Part shown: positions 35,305 through 44,179 of the stretch, piece after piece | Numbering within the stretch: the first letter of the stretch is position 1 | How the letters are laid out: every line of letters starts with the position of its first letter | Assembly: GCA_040505895.1 (NCBI GenBank) | Contig: JBEVXU010000013.1 | Coordinates: 49,106-113,105, forward strand | Reading direction: 5' to 3' | Source: Vondammii sp040505895 | Lineage (GTDB): Bacteria; Pseudomonadota; Gammaproteobacteria; Chromatiales; Chromatiaceae | DNA length: 64,000 nucleotides | Translations under genes and position numbers: made by a program | The notes under the pieces: generated by a model | The model's database searches: none | Told to the model about the DNA's origin: nothing | Seen by the model: the letters and a program-made list of their open reading frames with translations, nothing else

Positions 35305-38300
35305 TTGAACGACTCCAACATCTGCATGCGGAAGGGGTTGATGACGCTGTTGGCCTTCAACTCCAGTTCGATTTTATGACCTTCCCGGGAGAAGGTGACC
35401 AGAAAACGATCCGCCAAGGGGGTCTCTTTCACATCGGCGTCTTTCAGTAGCTTGAACCAACCCCATACACCCTCTTCAACCTGGCTGGAGGTGCCTCCAT
35501 CGACATCCTCAAACAAAATCTTGCTGCGACCAGTGGTGCCATCGGGAGGGGGCCAGGTCAGTTTTGTGGTGCGGGCCGGGCCGTGGCGGTAGGCCAGTTT
35601 CTGACCATCCAGATCCAGTACGAAACGGGAGGATTTAGAATCCAGGAATACGGGCTTGAGACCGAACTGGATCTTGGGTTGTTTCCCTCCGCCGGCGAAG
35701 AAGGTGTCACGGATCTTAGCGATGTCCTCGAACTGTCGAAGTACGCGATTGGATGCCCCCATGGGGTGTCCATCGGTTTTGCGCCAGCGCCAGGGGCTTC
35801 TGTTAGTGTCAGCGAAGGGCTTGATATGCTCATTGAAGAAGCTGTCTATGAGCTGGCCGGGTCCGAAGAAATTGGCAAAGTCCTGCAGTGTAACCTCTCT
35901 GGCTGGATCCTTGGAGAGAGGGAAGCGCCCCTGAATACCTGTCTTACAAAGAGGTAGAACATCTTGTGCCCACATCCGCGACAGCTGGTTTTTGGTATCA
36001 CCAACGACAACCTTTCGCCCTCTGTCGGAGAGGGCGAGAACCCAACTGTTGACCGGCTTGGGTAGGCGTCTGGCTCTGCGTTGCAGTGTTTTTATGGGAT
36101 CTTTACCGCCACCGGCTCGCTCTTTTGCCGCACTCAGGCCACCACCGGCGGCCTCAAGGTCGGAGAGATAAGCAAACAGGTCGGCAAGATCGCCGATCAA
36201 ACCATCCAGTGGAGCCGGATTGTCCCCTCGTTTCTGGCTCAAGGCATTGAGATCCTCAAACTGTCTGTCTACTAAGAGGGTCGGGGATTCCGCCTTGGCA
36301 AAGCCACCGCCAACACCGGCGGTATCGGCAGCACTCATAAGCCGTTCGAGGCGGTTCTTCTGAGTGGATGCCGTCATACTTACCACAGCGGCGCCTTCCG
36401 CTATGCCCTTGAGCATACCGGCGTCCGGCAACCCGGAAGTTCCACCGGCCGGCGGGCGGCTTAGGAAGGTATTTCTCTCCACCGCCGCCAACAGTTTGCG
36501 CAGAGGTGTTGATGGCCCGGATGCCACATCCAGTACCTCAACGGTGTGGCTGAGGCTGCGCAGTTTAACAATACTCAGATTACCCAGCAGTTGACGCCAT
36601 TGGGCGATGTAGTCTTCAAGATAGAGCTCCTCTACCTCCTGCATGGCGCGTGACAACTCTATTTTGCTGGGATCATCTCCGATAGCATCATCATCAAGGA
36701 CCCAGCTCTCCTTAAAGGTCTCTGTGGTGATATTAAGGTTGGCCGGTTTGAAGAGTTCGTAGTAGCCACTGTGAGTGTAGAGTGCGGGAATACGTGCCGC
36801 TTGCAGGCCACCATCGGAGTAGGTGAATACTGCATCGCCATGTCGTCCTAGGGCACTGCTTAATAGGAAGTCACGACTGTGGTCTGCCGCTGCCTCTTTC
36901 TGGATGCGGGCATAGATTTGGCGTGAAAGGGGTACCCGTGTCAACACCAGTCTAGCCTGCTGTACCAGGGACTCATTTAGCGGCAGTGGCTTGAAATTGC
37001 TGTTGAGCAGGGTGTCGAGATGGGCCAGTAGCCTGTTCTGCTTGTCACTCTGATTTGGCAGGCTGTTTGCCCAGTCCAAAGACATGAAGAGCTTGACATC
37101 ATCCGCCTGAAGTCGTTCGGGATGACCCAGCATTAGATAGGTTCTCAGGGCTTCCCGTAGAAGATCTTCCTGTCCGGTGTTTTGCAAAAACTCCTCCAGC
37201 CTGGCGCCCAGTGAGTAGAGGAAACGGCCATCCAAGACACGCTGGTAGGCTCCGTGGGCCGCCGGGTCGAGCTTCTTGCCTTGGTACAGCCCCATGCCCA
37301 TCAGCCAAGGCACATCTTCGCCGTAAACCTCACTGGCACTGCGAACATCGTCGAGACTCGACAACAGGATATCGAAATCCGTAGTGCGGTAGGGGAGGTT
37401 GGGGATCTCCTGCTGGTAGCGTCCGACATTTGCTTCCAGGTTGGCGACTCCGGTTTGGTTTTGAGTGAAGCTAGTGGTCCAGGCCAGGGCTGTGAGTACC
37501 GTCAGGATCAGTGCTCCGGCATAGGCTCCCCGCTGGAGCCAGGCCCGGCGCAGTTCCGCTCCTCTGTTGGTACCTACCAGATTGGCCTCCGGGAAGGCTA
37601 CTGCGCGAAACAGGTCCTGGATAAAGTAACTGCGTCCACGCCCGCTAAAAGCGGGAAGGTTGACGCGGTCAAGGCCAAAACTGGCGGCCAGATTACCCAT
37701 CAGGCGATCGATCGGTGTGCCCTCCTGGGTACCGCTTGTCAAATAGACGCCTCGCAGCAGGGGGCGCTCCTGGTAGCGACTGGGACGGAAGATCTCGCCA
37801 ATAAAACGGTTGATAGGCTCTTTTAGGGCAGCCATCTCCTGGGGGAAACCATAGATCAATGTACGTCGGGTGGTGTCCCGCTCTTGATGCATACGCCACA
37901 GCATCCGGTCATTGGTCCGTTGCAGCAGGGTGTCGAACTCCTGTGGGAAGAGGGCGTTCACTCCGTCGCCACCTTGTCCTTCATCCAGAGGCAGGGTCAT
38001 ACCCCAGACCTGAGCACGGTCCTCTCGTCCCAGGTCATCATAGAACTCGGTAAAACCCGCCACCAGATCGCATTTGGTGAAAGTCATGTAGATCGGGGCG
38101 CGGATACCCAAGCGTTTGCTCAATTCCTCGATGCGGTTACGAATGGCGCGGGCATGCATGTCACGCTCGGCTTCGGTCTGCAACATCAGGTCTGCGATGC
38201 TGACGGCAATCAGGATACCGTTGATGGGGCGGCGCTTACGGTGTTTCTTTATAAGGTCGAGAAAGCCCAGCCAGGCACTGGAATCTGCAGATTCGTGGCT

Positions 38301-38882
38301 GTCCTGAGTGGTGTAGCGACCAGCAGTATCCAGTAGGATAGCCTCTTCACTGAACCACCAGTCGCAGTTACGGGTGCCGCCGACGCCGCGGATGGCATCG
38401 CGACCGAACTGGTCGGAGAGGGGGAAGTTGAGACCGGAATTGACCAGTGCAGTGGTCTTCCCTGATCCCGGTGGACCAATGATGATATACCAGGGAAGTT
38501 CATACAGGTATTGGCTGCCGCTGACCTTGCCGCCCTTGCGGGATTTTTTCAGCACCCCCAAGGCTTCGTCGAAGCGCTCCTTAAGGATCTGCAGCTCCTC
38601 TTCAGACTGATCGCTCGCCCCTGACGTATCCGCCTGGCTGATATCCTGCATCATCTCCTGGTCGGCCTTTTTGGCCCGTGTCAGAGTCCACAGGAGGCTG
38701 AGTATCCAGCCAAGCAGAACCACCAGGATGACGATCAGCCGCACCATTTCGCTCCCCAGCGGGACCATGCCGGCGATGGCGATCAGGGGGCCGATAAACC
38801 ATATGATGATGCTTAGGGCGATAACACCAAGAAGCTGTATCACCCACTTTTTTTTGAAAAACTCGATGATAGTGCGCATCAC
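35289..38882 (-). CDS. tssM: Type VI secretion membrane subunit TssM (IcmF)
   Basis: The 1,197-residue inner-membrane protein has two membrane helices near the N-terminus (about 13-39 and 46-68) and a cytoplasmic NTPase-like domain with Walker A GPPGSGKTT at 136-144 and 'AILLDTAGRYTTQD'. A third helix lies near residue 450-470 ('GALILTVLTALAWTTSF'), followed by the large periplasmic domain. It forms the trans-envelope complex with TssL and TssJ. The Walker A lysine is intact, which is not so in every TssM. It overlaps tssL by four bases. Confidence 0.96.
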   Translation of the reverse strand: MMRTIIEFFKKKWVIQLLGVIALSIIIWFIGPLIAIAGMVPLGSEMVRLIVILVVLLGWILSLLWTLTRAKKADQEMMQDISQADTSGASDQSEEELQILKERFDEALGVLKKSRKGGKVSGSQYLYELPWYIIIGPPGSGKTTALVNSGLNFPLSDQFGRDAIRGVGGTRNCDWWFSEEAILLDTAGRYTTQDSHESADSSAWLGFLDLIKKHRKRRPINGILIAVSIADLMLQTEAERDMHARAIRNRIEELSKRLGIRAPIYMTFTKCDLVAGFTEFYDDLGREDRAQVWGMTLPLDEGQGGDGVNALFPQEFDTLLQRTNDRMLWRMHQERDTTRRTLIYGFPQEMAALKEPINRFIGEIFRPSRYQERPLLRGVYLTSGTQEGTPIDRLMGNLAASFGLDRVNLPAFSGRGRSYFIQDLFRAVAFPEANLVGTNRGAELRRAWLQRGAYAGALILTVLTALAWTTSFTQNQTGVANLEANVGRYQQEIPNLPYRTTDFDILLSSLDDVRSASEVYGEDVPWLMGMGLYQGKKLDPAAHGAYQRVLDGRFLYSLGARLEEFLQNTGQEDLLREALRTYLMLGHPERLQADDVKLFMSLDWANSLPNQSDKQNRLLAHLDTLLNSNFKPLPLNESLVQQARLVLTRVPLSRQIYARIQKEAAADHSRDFLLSSALGRHGDAVFTYSDGGLQAARIPALYTHSGYYELFKPANLNITTETFKESWVLDDDAIGDDPSKIELSRAMQEVEELYLEDYIAQWRQLLGNLSIVKLRSLSHTVEVLDVASGPSTPLRKLLAAVERNTFLSRPPAGGTSGLPDAGMLKGIAEGAAVVSMTASTQKNRLERLMSAADTAGVGGGFAKAESPTLLVDRQFEDLNALSQKRGDNPAPLDGLIGDLADLFAYLSDLEAAGGGLSAAKERAGGGKDPIKTLQRRARRLPKPVNSWVLALSDRGRKVVVGDTKNQLSRMWAQDVLPLCKTGIQGRFPLSKDPAREVTLQDFANFFGPGQLIDSFFNEHIKPFADTNRSPWRWRKTDGHPMGASNRVLRQFEDIAKIRDTFFAGGGKQPKIQFGLKPVFLDSKSSRFVLDLDGQKLAYRHGPARTTKLTWPPPDGTTGRSKILFEDVDGGTSSQVEEGVWGWFKLLKDADVKETPLADRFLVTFSREGHKIELELKANSVINPFRMQMLESFNCPKL

Positions 38883-40210
38883 TTTTCCAGAATTATTTCT
38901 ACCCGGCGATTCTTTGCCCGGTTCTTGGGAGTGTCGTTTGGTACCAAGGGTTCGTTATCCGCCCGGCCATCCGACGTTATCATTTGTGTGATAGCTGCGT
39001 TACCTTTGAGGAACTCAGTTACTGCCTCGGCGCGGGCCATGGATAGATGCCAGTTGGAGGGAAAGCGTACGGTATGGATCGGCACGTTGTCCGAGTGACC
39101 GGCCACGATGATATTGCCCTTCACCGTAGTGAGTGCATCAGCGATACGTTGCAACAGTTGATGGAAGGAGCTGCTGATCTGTGCACTGCCCGAGCCAAAG
39201 AGCCCCTTGTTACGCAGGCGAACGATAACATCAGCCGGATTGTCTATTACCTCCACTAGTCCTTGTTGTATCTCCTCCTTGAGGAATCCTGCGATACGAT
39301 CATAGAGTCCGGTTTCCAGTGGCGGCGGTGGCGGTGCGGCGGCAAGTACCGCCTCGGGAGGCTCTTCGCGCCCGATGGTGTAAAGTTCCTTGAATACCGG
39401 CGTGGAGGACTGATTGATGAAGTAGCTGAAAACAAGATATGTGGCCAGCAACAGGGCACATGAGAGGGTGGCGACAACCCACAGGGGGATGTAGAAGCGC
39501 ATGGTATTGCGCAAACCTTCCTCACCACGCCAGTGGGGGGAAAGGTCGCGTTCAAACTCCCCCCGCTGCCGACGAATTGTTTGGAAGAGGGTCTCGCGTA
39601 CCTGCTCGAGGGTGCGTAAACCACCCTCCAATACCCGATATTTTCCCTCAAATCCCATGCTTAAGCAGATATACATCAGCTCCAGCATGTCGACGTGGCG
39701 TGCCGGCTCTTTCATCATACGTTCCAGGATGACGAAGAATTTTTCGCCACCCCAGGACTCCTGGTGAAAAAGGATCAGCAGACTTTTTCCGCTCCAGGCG
39801 CTTTGATTGCCCCAGGGGGTGTTGAGGACGGTCTCGTCGAGGATGGTGCAGAGGCAGTAACGCGCGGCGTGGATGGTCTCCCTATCACTATCCGCCGTTG
39901 CTGCACGGGACTCAAAAGAGCCGATCTCATCCTCCACATGTCTGCGTAGGCTTGACACGTCTCGGTGCGTCGCAGTGTTGCGCAGTTTTGTGATGAGTGA
40001 CAACAGCGGGGAGGCGGCTGTTACCAGGGGATTGAGCCCGCGGTCAATGGTGTAGTCGCCGCCAACGGCGGCGGGCCTTTGCGGGGTAGGCTGATTTGAT
40101 GGGGGAGGAGGTGCACCTCCGTTCGGCCGCCGGCCGCCGGGGGAGGGTCGGATGACGGTACGGTCACTATCGTCGCTGTCGGCACCGAAAAACGGATCAT
40201 CTGTATTCAC
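38879..40210 (-). CDS. tssL: Type VI secretion membrane subunit TssL with OmpA-like C-terminus
   Basis: The 443-residue protein has a Pro-rich N-terminus (1-50) and a DotU/IcmH cytoplasmic domain (about 55-245), with 'YCLCTILDETVLNTPWGNQS' and 'FFVILERMM' as hallmarks. One membrane helix follows ('WVVATLSCALLLATYLVFSY', about 252-275). The periplasmic OmpA-like domain (about 330-443) has the peptidoglycan-binding 'IIVAGHSDNVPIHTVRFPSN' and 'NRRVEIILEK'. It is therefore the extended TssL type that anchors itself to the cell wall, without needing a separate TagL. It sits six bases after tssK and overlaps tssM. Confidence 0.96.
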   Translation of the reverse strand: MNTDDPFFGADSDDSDRTVIRPSPGGRRPNGGAPPPPSNQPTPQRPAAVGGDYTIDRGLNPLVTAASPLLSLITKLRNTATHRDVSSLRRHVEDEIGSFESRAATADSDRETIHAARYCLCTILDETVLNTPWGNQSAWSGKSLLILFHQESWGGEKFFVILERMMKEPARHVDMLELMYICLSMGFEGKYRVLEGGLRTLEQVRETLFQTIRRQRGEFERDLSPHWRGEEGLRNTMRFYIPLWVVATLSCALLLATYLVFSYFINQSSTPVFKELYTIGREEPPEAVLAAAPPPPPLETGLYDRIAGFLKEEIQQGLVEVIDNPADVIVRLRNKGLFGSGSAQISSSFHQLLQRIADALTTVKGNIIVAGHSDNVPIHTVRFPSNWHLSMARAEAVTEFLKGNAAITQMITSDGRADNEPLVPNDTPKNRAKNRRVEIILEK

Positions 40211-40216
40211 GGATCA

Positions 40217-41551
40217 CTAGCCCTTGATGGCCCAAAATTCAAGTTCAAGACCGGGGAACTCACCGCCTATATGAAAGGCAAAGCCGCCGGAGGTCTTGAG
40301 TTGTTTCCACATTTCACTGTTGCGGTCCAGTTCAAAATAGTTGAATCCCGCATGGTATGGGATCTGGCGGGGCGCCACAGGCAAAGGTCTTGTTGCGATG
40401 CCCGGCAGTTGAAGATTGACGAGGTTACGAATCTCTTCAACCGGCCCGATCTTGACCTGGGTGGGAAAGCGGGTGCGCAGCACATCGGCTGCCACCTGAG
40501 CACCGACGGCCAGTACGAAGTTGGCACTGTCGAGCAGCTTGGGGTCTGCCACCACCGCGACGTAAATCCCGTATTTGCGCTCCTGCAGGGGAATGGCGAT
40601 GGCGTTCTGTTCCAAGACCATGCTGAGAGACTGACGCAGTGCGGCCATCAGTCCATTGAAGGTCGTCTGTAAGTCGTCGTGTCGGTACGGGGGGAAGGCA
40701 TCCGGGCGTTTGCCTTGGGCGGTAAAGGTTGAGAGTTCGCCCGCCACCTGGGCGCCGATTCGATAGAACTCTTCCGGGTGTAGTCCCGTCATGTCGACAA
40801 AGTGGGTGAACAGGGGCTCCAGCTTGTTGACGGCCTGTAGCATCATAAAGTCGGCAATCTCTGCAGCACCGCCGCGGCCAGACTCCGTTATACGGCCCGC
40901 CAGAGCTTCAGCACGATGATGCAGCAGACCCTGGAGCTCCTCTAGAAAACCGTGCAGTCTGTGGACCGCCCGGCAATCAAGGCTGGGGGGAATAAACTCG
41001 GTGTCGAGCAGAACATTCTTGTCAGCACGGATCTCGATTATTCTGAACAGTGGCATATCAATGAAAGCACTGCGCTCATCCGATTCCAACATCAGTTGCA
41101 GACGTAAACTTCCGGTCTGCACTCCTGCATCCATATCGGCGCCGGCATTGCTATCACTAATTTCCTGATCTCTCGGGATATAGCGTGCAAGAATCTCCGG
41201 GGTATCGCTTGTATCAGCCTCGACCAGACCGCTGCGACGTGCCGGCAACGCTAAATAGACGCGGGTGTTTCTTGTGTTTTCCGGGATGTCGAGGATTTTT
41301 GGAGGTTCATCCTCTCCACCTATGTCAAATGGAGTGCCGTCCGGCATCACACCACTGCAGCTTTGGATCGAGAGCTTACCTTGGGTTAGCAGATCCTGGT
41401 CAATGCGCAGATCCCGTATCCCCCAGCCATAGGCCCGAAGCGGGGCGCACCGGGACTCCAGCAGGTTTTCGATATAGCGGTCGTGCTGTTGAAAATGTTG
41501 CGGACGAAGGAACATACCTTCCGTCCATACCACCTTGTTTCGCCAAGTCAT
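40217..41551 (-). CDS. tssK: Type VI secretion baseplate subunit TssK
   Basis: The 444-residue protein starts with the TssK hallmark 'VVWTEGMFLRPQHFQQHDRY', followed by 'LRAYGWGIRDLRID'. The C-terminal domain contains 'HAGFNYFELDRNSEMWKQLK', also conserved. TssK links the baseplate to the TssJLM membrane complex. Length is typical (about 445). It is encoded 14 bp downstream of tssJ in the same operon. Confidence 0.96.
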   Translation of the reverse strand: MTWRNKVVWTEGMFLRPQHFQQHDRYIENLLESRCAPLRAYGWGIRDLRIDQDLLTQGKLSIQSCSGVMPDGTPFDIGGEDEPPKILDIPENTRNTRVYLALPARRSGLVEADTSDTPEILARYIPRDQEISDSNAGADMDAGVQTGSLRLQLMLESDERSAFIDMPLFRIIEIRADKNVLLDTEFIPPSLDCRAVHRLHGFLEELQGLLHHRAEALAGRITESGRGGAAEIADFMMLQAVNKLEPLFTHFVDMTGLHPEEFYRIGAQVAGELSTFTAQGKRPDAFPPYRHDDLQTTFNGLMAALRQSLSMVLEQNAIAIPLQERKYGIYVAVVADPKLLDSANFVLAVGAQVAADVLRTRFPTQVKIGPVEEIRNLVNLQLPGIATRPLPVAPRQIPYHAGFNYFELDRNSEMWKQLKTSGGFAFHIGGEFPGLELEFWAIKG

Positions 41552-41565
41552 GGCACTACCCGTTT

Positions 41566-42090
41566 CTAGAAATCGAATTTGGATTGGTTATCGTCGCCCG
41601 TTTTTCCTTTATCTTCAGCTGCGGGATCTGATACGGAGATCGCCGTTTCTCCCAGTCGAATGATAAAAGCGTTGGCTGCATGTGCGGTGATTGGGAGCAC
41701 TGCACGCCAGCGCGACTGTTCCAGATCACGGTAAGCGGCAACAATACCGATAAACTGGGTGGCGTTGTCCAGCTCCCGTTGAACTGTCTGCTCTGTCCCG
41801 GGATGGATCTCTAACTCATCCCGTCCAAGCAGATCGTTTTTTAAGATGTTTTTATCTGGATCGGTCAGATCAAAAAAATCGGTGGTTTCGAAAACTGCAG
41901 TTGATTTGAGTTCGTAATACCGAATGACGATGGGAGAGGATTTTCCCAGAGTGTTTGGGTTCACGTGAATGGAGCTGAGAATACTCATCTCAAGCGTAGC
42001 GGGTGGCGGTGGCTCTTTGGTCATGCAACTGACTAACAGAAGCGATAGCAATACCAGTGAGCCGGTGATCAGCTTATAACGAGAGCGCAT
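41566..42090 (-). CDS. tssJ: Type VI secretion lipoprotein TssJ
   Basis: The start at 42090 (MRSRYKLITG) is chosen because AAGG lies nine bases upstream and it gives a normal lipoprotein signal; the frame extends further upstream without support. The 174-residue protein has a lipobox 'LLVSC' with Cys22, followed by a short linker and the TssJ beta-sandwich ('SPIVIRYYELKSTAVFETTD', 'FFDLTDPDKNIL', 'IGIVAAYRDLEQSRWRAV'). It anchors the membrane complex in the outer membrane and contacts TssM. The C-terminal tail is acidic and disordered-looking. Confidence 0.93.
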   Translation of the reverse strand: MRSRYKLITGSLVLLSLLLVSCMTKEPPPPATLEMSILSSIHVNPNTLGKSSPIVIRYYELKSTAVFETTDFFDLTDPDKNILKNDLLGRDELEIHPGTEQTVQRELDNATQFIGIVAAYRDLEQSRWRAVLPITAHAANAFIIRLGETAISVSDPAAEDKGKTGDDNQSKFDF

Positions 42091-42381
42091 AGAAAACATC
42101 CTTGGATTTGCTATTGAGTCATCACAATTATTATATTTTGTGAATATGACTTCCAATTACTGATGAGTTGATGACATCGGGTCCTAAATTCGGCTCAAAG
42201 ACTGACTATTTCGCATCTTAATGTGCCGTTTTTTTGTATCTGTAAAGAACCTATCGTTCCAAAGTATAGGGTATTTTTGTCTGAGCAACACCCCTGCAAA
42301 GTTAAAAAATATTCTCCCGGCTTTTCCGCTCACTGCGCCCTGTTCGATGTTCGATGTTCGATTGCTCCCGATGGGTTCAAT

Positions 42382-43848
42382 CTATGTCTCATCTTTTTGC
42401 ATAAGGTTGCGTGCTTGAACAAGTTTTGCAGTCTGATCCTGGTAGGCACGGGCAAACTCCTCTCCAAAGAGCTCCTGAAAGTTGTCTTCCGCCTCGGAAA
42501 GAACCTCTTTGTACTTCTCTTCAAATTGCTCCCAGTACCAGGATTTCTTACTCCCCAACAGGCTACGTCCTCCCTTATTCTCAAAATAGCGCTCCAGGGT
42601 GCCGGGCTCAAAGCGTTTGAGCATGGCGGAGAGGGCCGCCTGCATACCGGCCATCACCGCCAACTGATGAGCCTCAATGTTATCCATTGCTTCATTCAGG
42701 GCCACACGAGGCGGAAGATAGGCATCACTCTGGGGAGCCAGCAGGTTGCGCAGGGCGTCATCAATACTGGCCGAGAACTTCAGCGGGTTGTTCTCCACCG
42801 GCCGTATCGTCGTCAGCTGCATGCGGAATTCACTCTTGATTTCAGCCCGGGCCCGCAGCACCTCCATTAGACCGCCGACCATTTCCCGCATCAGCTCACC
42901 GATGGTTTCGAGGAGCGCCTCTGATTCTTCAGGGGCGACTTCGAGACTCTCCATATTCGCACCTTTGAGGAGAATTTTCAGGGCGTCCACACTACTGGTG
43001 GACGAGGGTGTCCTTTGTATGGCCGGCTGTGGAGAAAGGGATGGCTGTGGCTGTAGCGGGGGTGGCGTAATAGCGGCTTCCGGCGGCGGGGTGGTTGAGG
43101 GCTGTCCGGTTATCTCCATATCACCGAGGATGTCCCAGTCATCGGGAATACTTTGTGATGATTGTGAAAATCCCCCTTGTGCCGGGATGCTACCGCTCTC
43201 TGGAATGCTTTGAGGTGGCTGAAAAAATTGGTTTTCCGAGGGAATGTTGTCGGCTTCGGACGTACTCTCTGGATAGGGAGTAGAGGATTCGCTTGATATA
43301 GCGCTGGATGCGGCAAAGAAGTCGTTGCTCTCAGGGATTCCTCCAATCTCATCCACGCCCTCGGCGAAGAGATTTGAGGGTGTGGAGGGAAAGGGTTCTG
43401 AAGTTGGACCGGTACCCTCCAACTCAGGGAGGCTCACATTTTCTCCGTGTGGAGGTGCGAGAAAATCGTCTTCAATGGCTTGGGGCAAACTGTCACCGAA
43501 TGGGGATGCCCCAATTTCCTGCGGTTCCTCGTCAATGAGTATTTCGATCGTGTAGTCACCGATTACCAGGCGTTGGCCGTTGTGTAACTCGGCGCTATTG
43601 TCGCGGCCCAGAGGCTGTCCACTTTCGTCTAGATAGAGCCCGTTAGTGCTGGTATCAGTGATGGCGAAGCGGTGATCCTGAAAAGAGATCATTGCATGCT
43701 TGCTGGAGATGAAGCGCTCGGGATCCGGCAGAACACAATTATTGCCTGCGGTACGTCCCACCGAGCCCCCCTGTTCATCAATGACCGTCAATATGGGAGC
43801 CATCGGCGGTTGATTTCGGTATGTAATGACCTTTAGATGGAGTTTCAT
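42382..43848 (-). CDS. Type VI secretion FHA-domain protein (Fha/TagH)
   Basis: The 488-residue protein carries an N-terminal FHA phosphothreonine-binding domain (about 1-105) with 'RTAGNNCVLPDPERFISSKH' and 'TDTSTNGLYLD'. A Pro/Ser-rich linker follows (about 120-290). The T6SS-specific C-terminal domain includes 'LLETIGELMREMVGGLMEVL', 'NNPLKFSASIDDALRNLL' and 'SYWYWEQFEEKY'-like 'WYWEQFEEKYKEV'. Fha is the target of the PpkA/PppA kinase-phosphatase pair and switches on secretion once phosphorylated. It is the first gene of the T6SS operon here, 291 bp before tssJ. Three tandem copies of gttcgat lie in that gap at 42342-42362. Confidence 0.93.
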   Translation of the reverse strand: MKLHLKVITYRNQPPMAPILTVIDEQGGSVGRTAGNNCVLPDPERFISSKHAMISFQDHRFAITDTSTNGLYLDESGQPLGRDNSAELHNGQRLVIGDYTIEILIDEEPQEIGASPFGDSLPQAIEDDFLAPPHGENVSLPELEGTGPTSEPFPSTPSNLFAEGVDEIGGIPESNDFFAASSAISSESSTPYPESTSEADNIPSENQFFQPPQSIPESGSIPAQGGFSQSSQSIPDDWDILGDMEITGQPSTTPPPEAAITPPPLQPQPSLSPQPAIQRTPSSTSSVDALKILLKGANMESLEVAPEESEALLETIGELMREMVGGLMEVLRARAEIKSEFRMQLTTIRPVENNPLKFSASIDDALRNLLAPQSDAYLPPRVALNEAMDNIEAHQLAVMAGMQAALSAMLKRFEPGTLERYFENKGGRSLLGSKKSWYWEQFEEKYKEVLSEAEDNFQELFGEEFARAYQDQTAKLVQARNLMQKDET

Positions 43849-44179
43849 AGGGATCTGATAAGTAATTAAATGTGGTCTCCACAGTAATTCTAGCTGTGTT
43901 TGACGCTGTTGGGCAGTCCCGATTTACTTAAGGAACCTCTTAATCAACTCTGAGCGAATTGGATTGTGCTCAGACTGTGTAAAAACAATGAGCGATTGCA
44001 GCCAGAGTAGCTGGTGTAGATGCTGCACAGGGCAACTGCTCATAGCCTGCTTTGAGACTCCTTGCGCTTACCGTTTAAGTAGGTATCATAACCTTATATT
44101 CTGTGAGTTCTAGGATAGGCTACTACACCACAGATCGCCTAGATATTTTGGATGGGCGTCTGCGAAAGCGAGAGGTGGA
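43849..44179. promoter_or_regulatory. Divergent intergenic region between T6SS and TPS operons
   Basis: These 331 bases lie between the FHA gene (minus strand) and tpsB (plus strand), so both promoters should be here. I find no gene and no clear -35/-10 pair or sigma54 site in either direction, only short AT-rich patches and small inverted repeats. A regulator acting here could control both secretion systems together. Confidence 0.4.

Noticed and set aside
42342..42362. Three tandem gttcgat units between tssJ and the FHA gene
   Set aside because: Too short to support a regulatory or repeat-element claim; noted in the FHA entry only.
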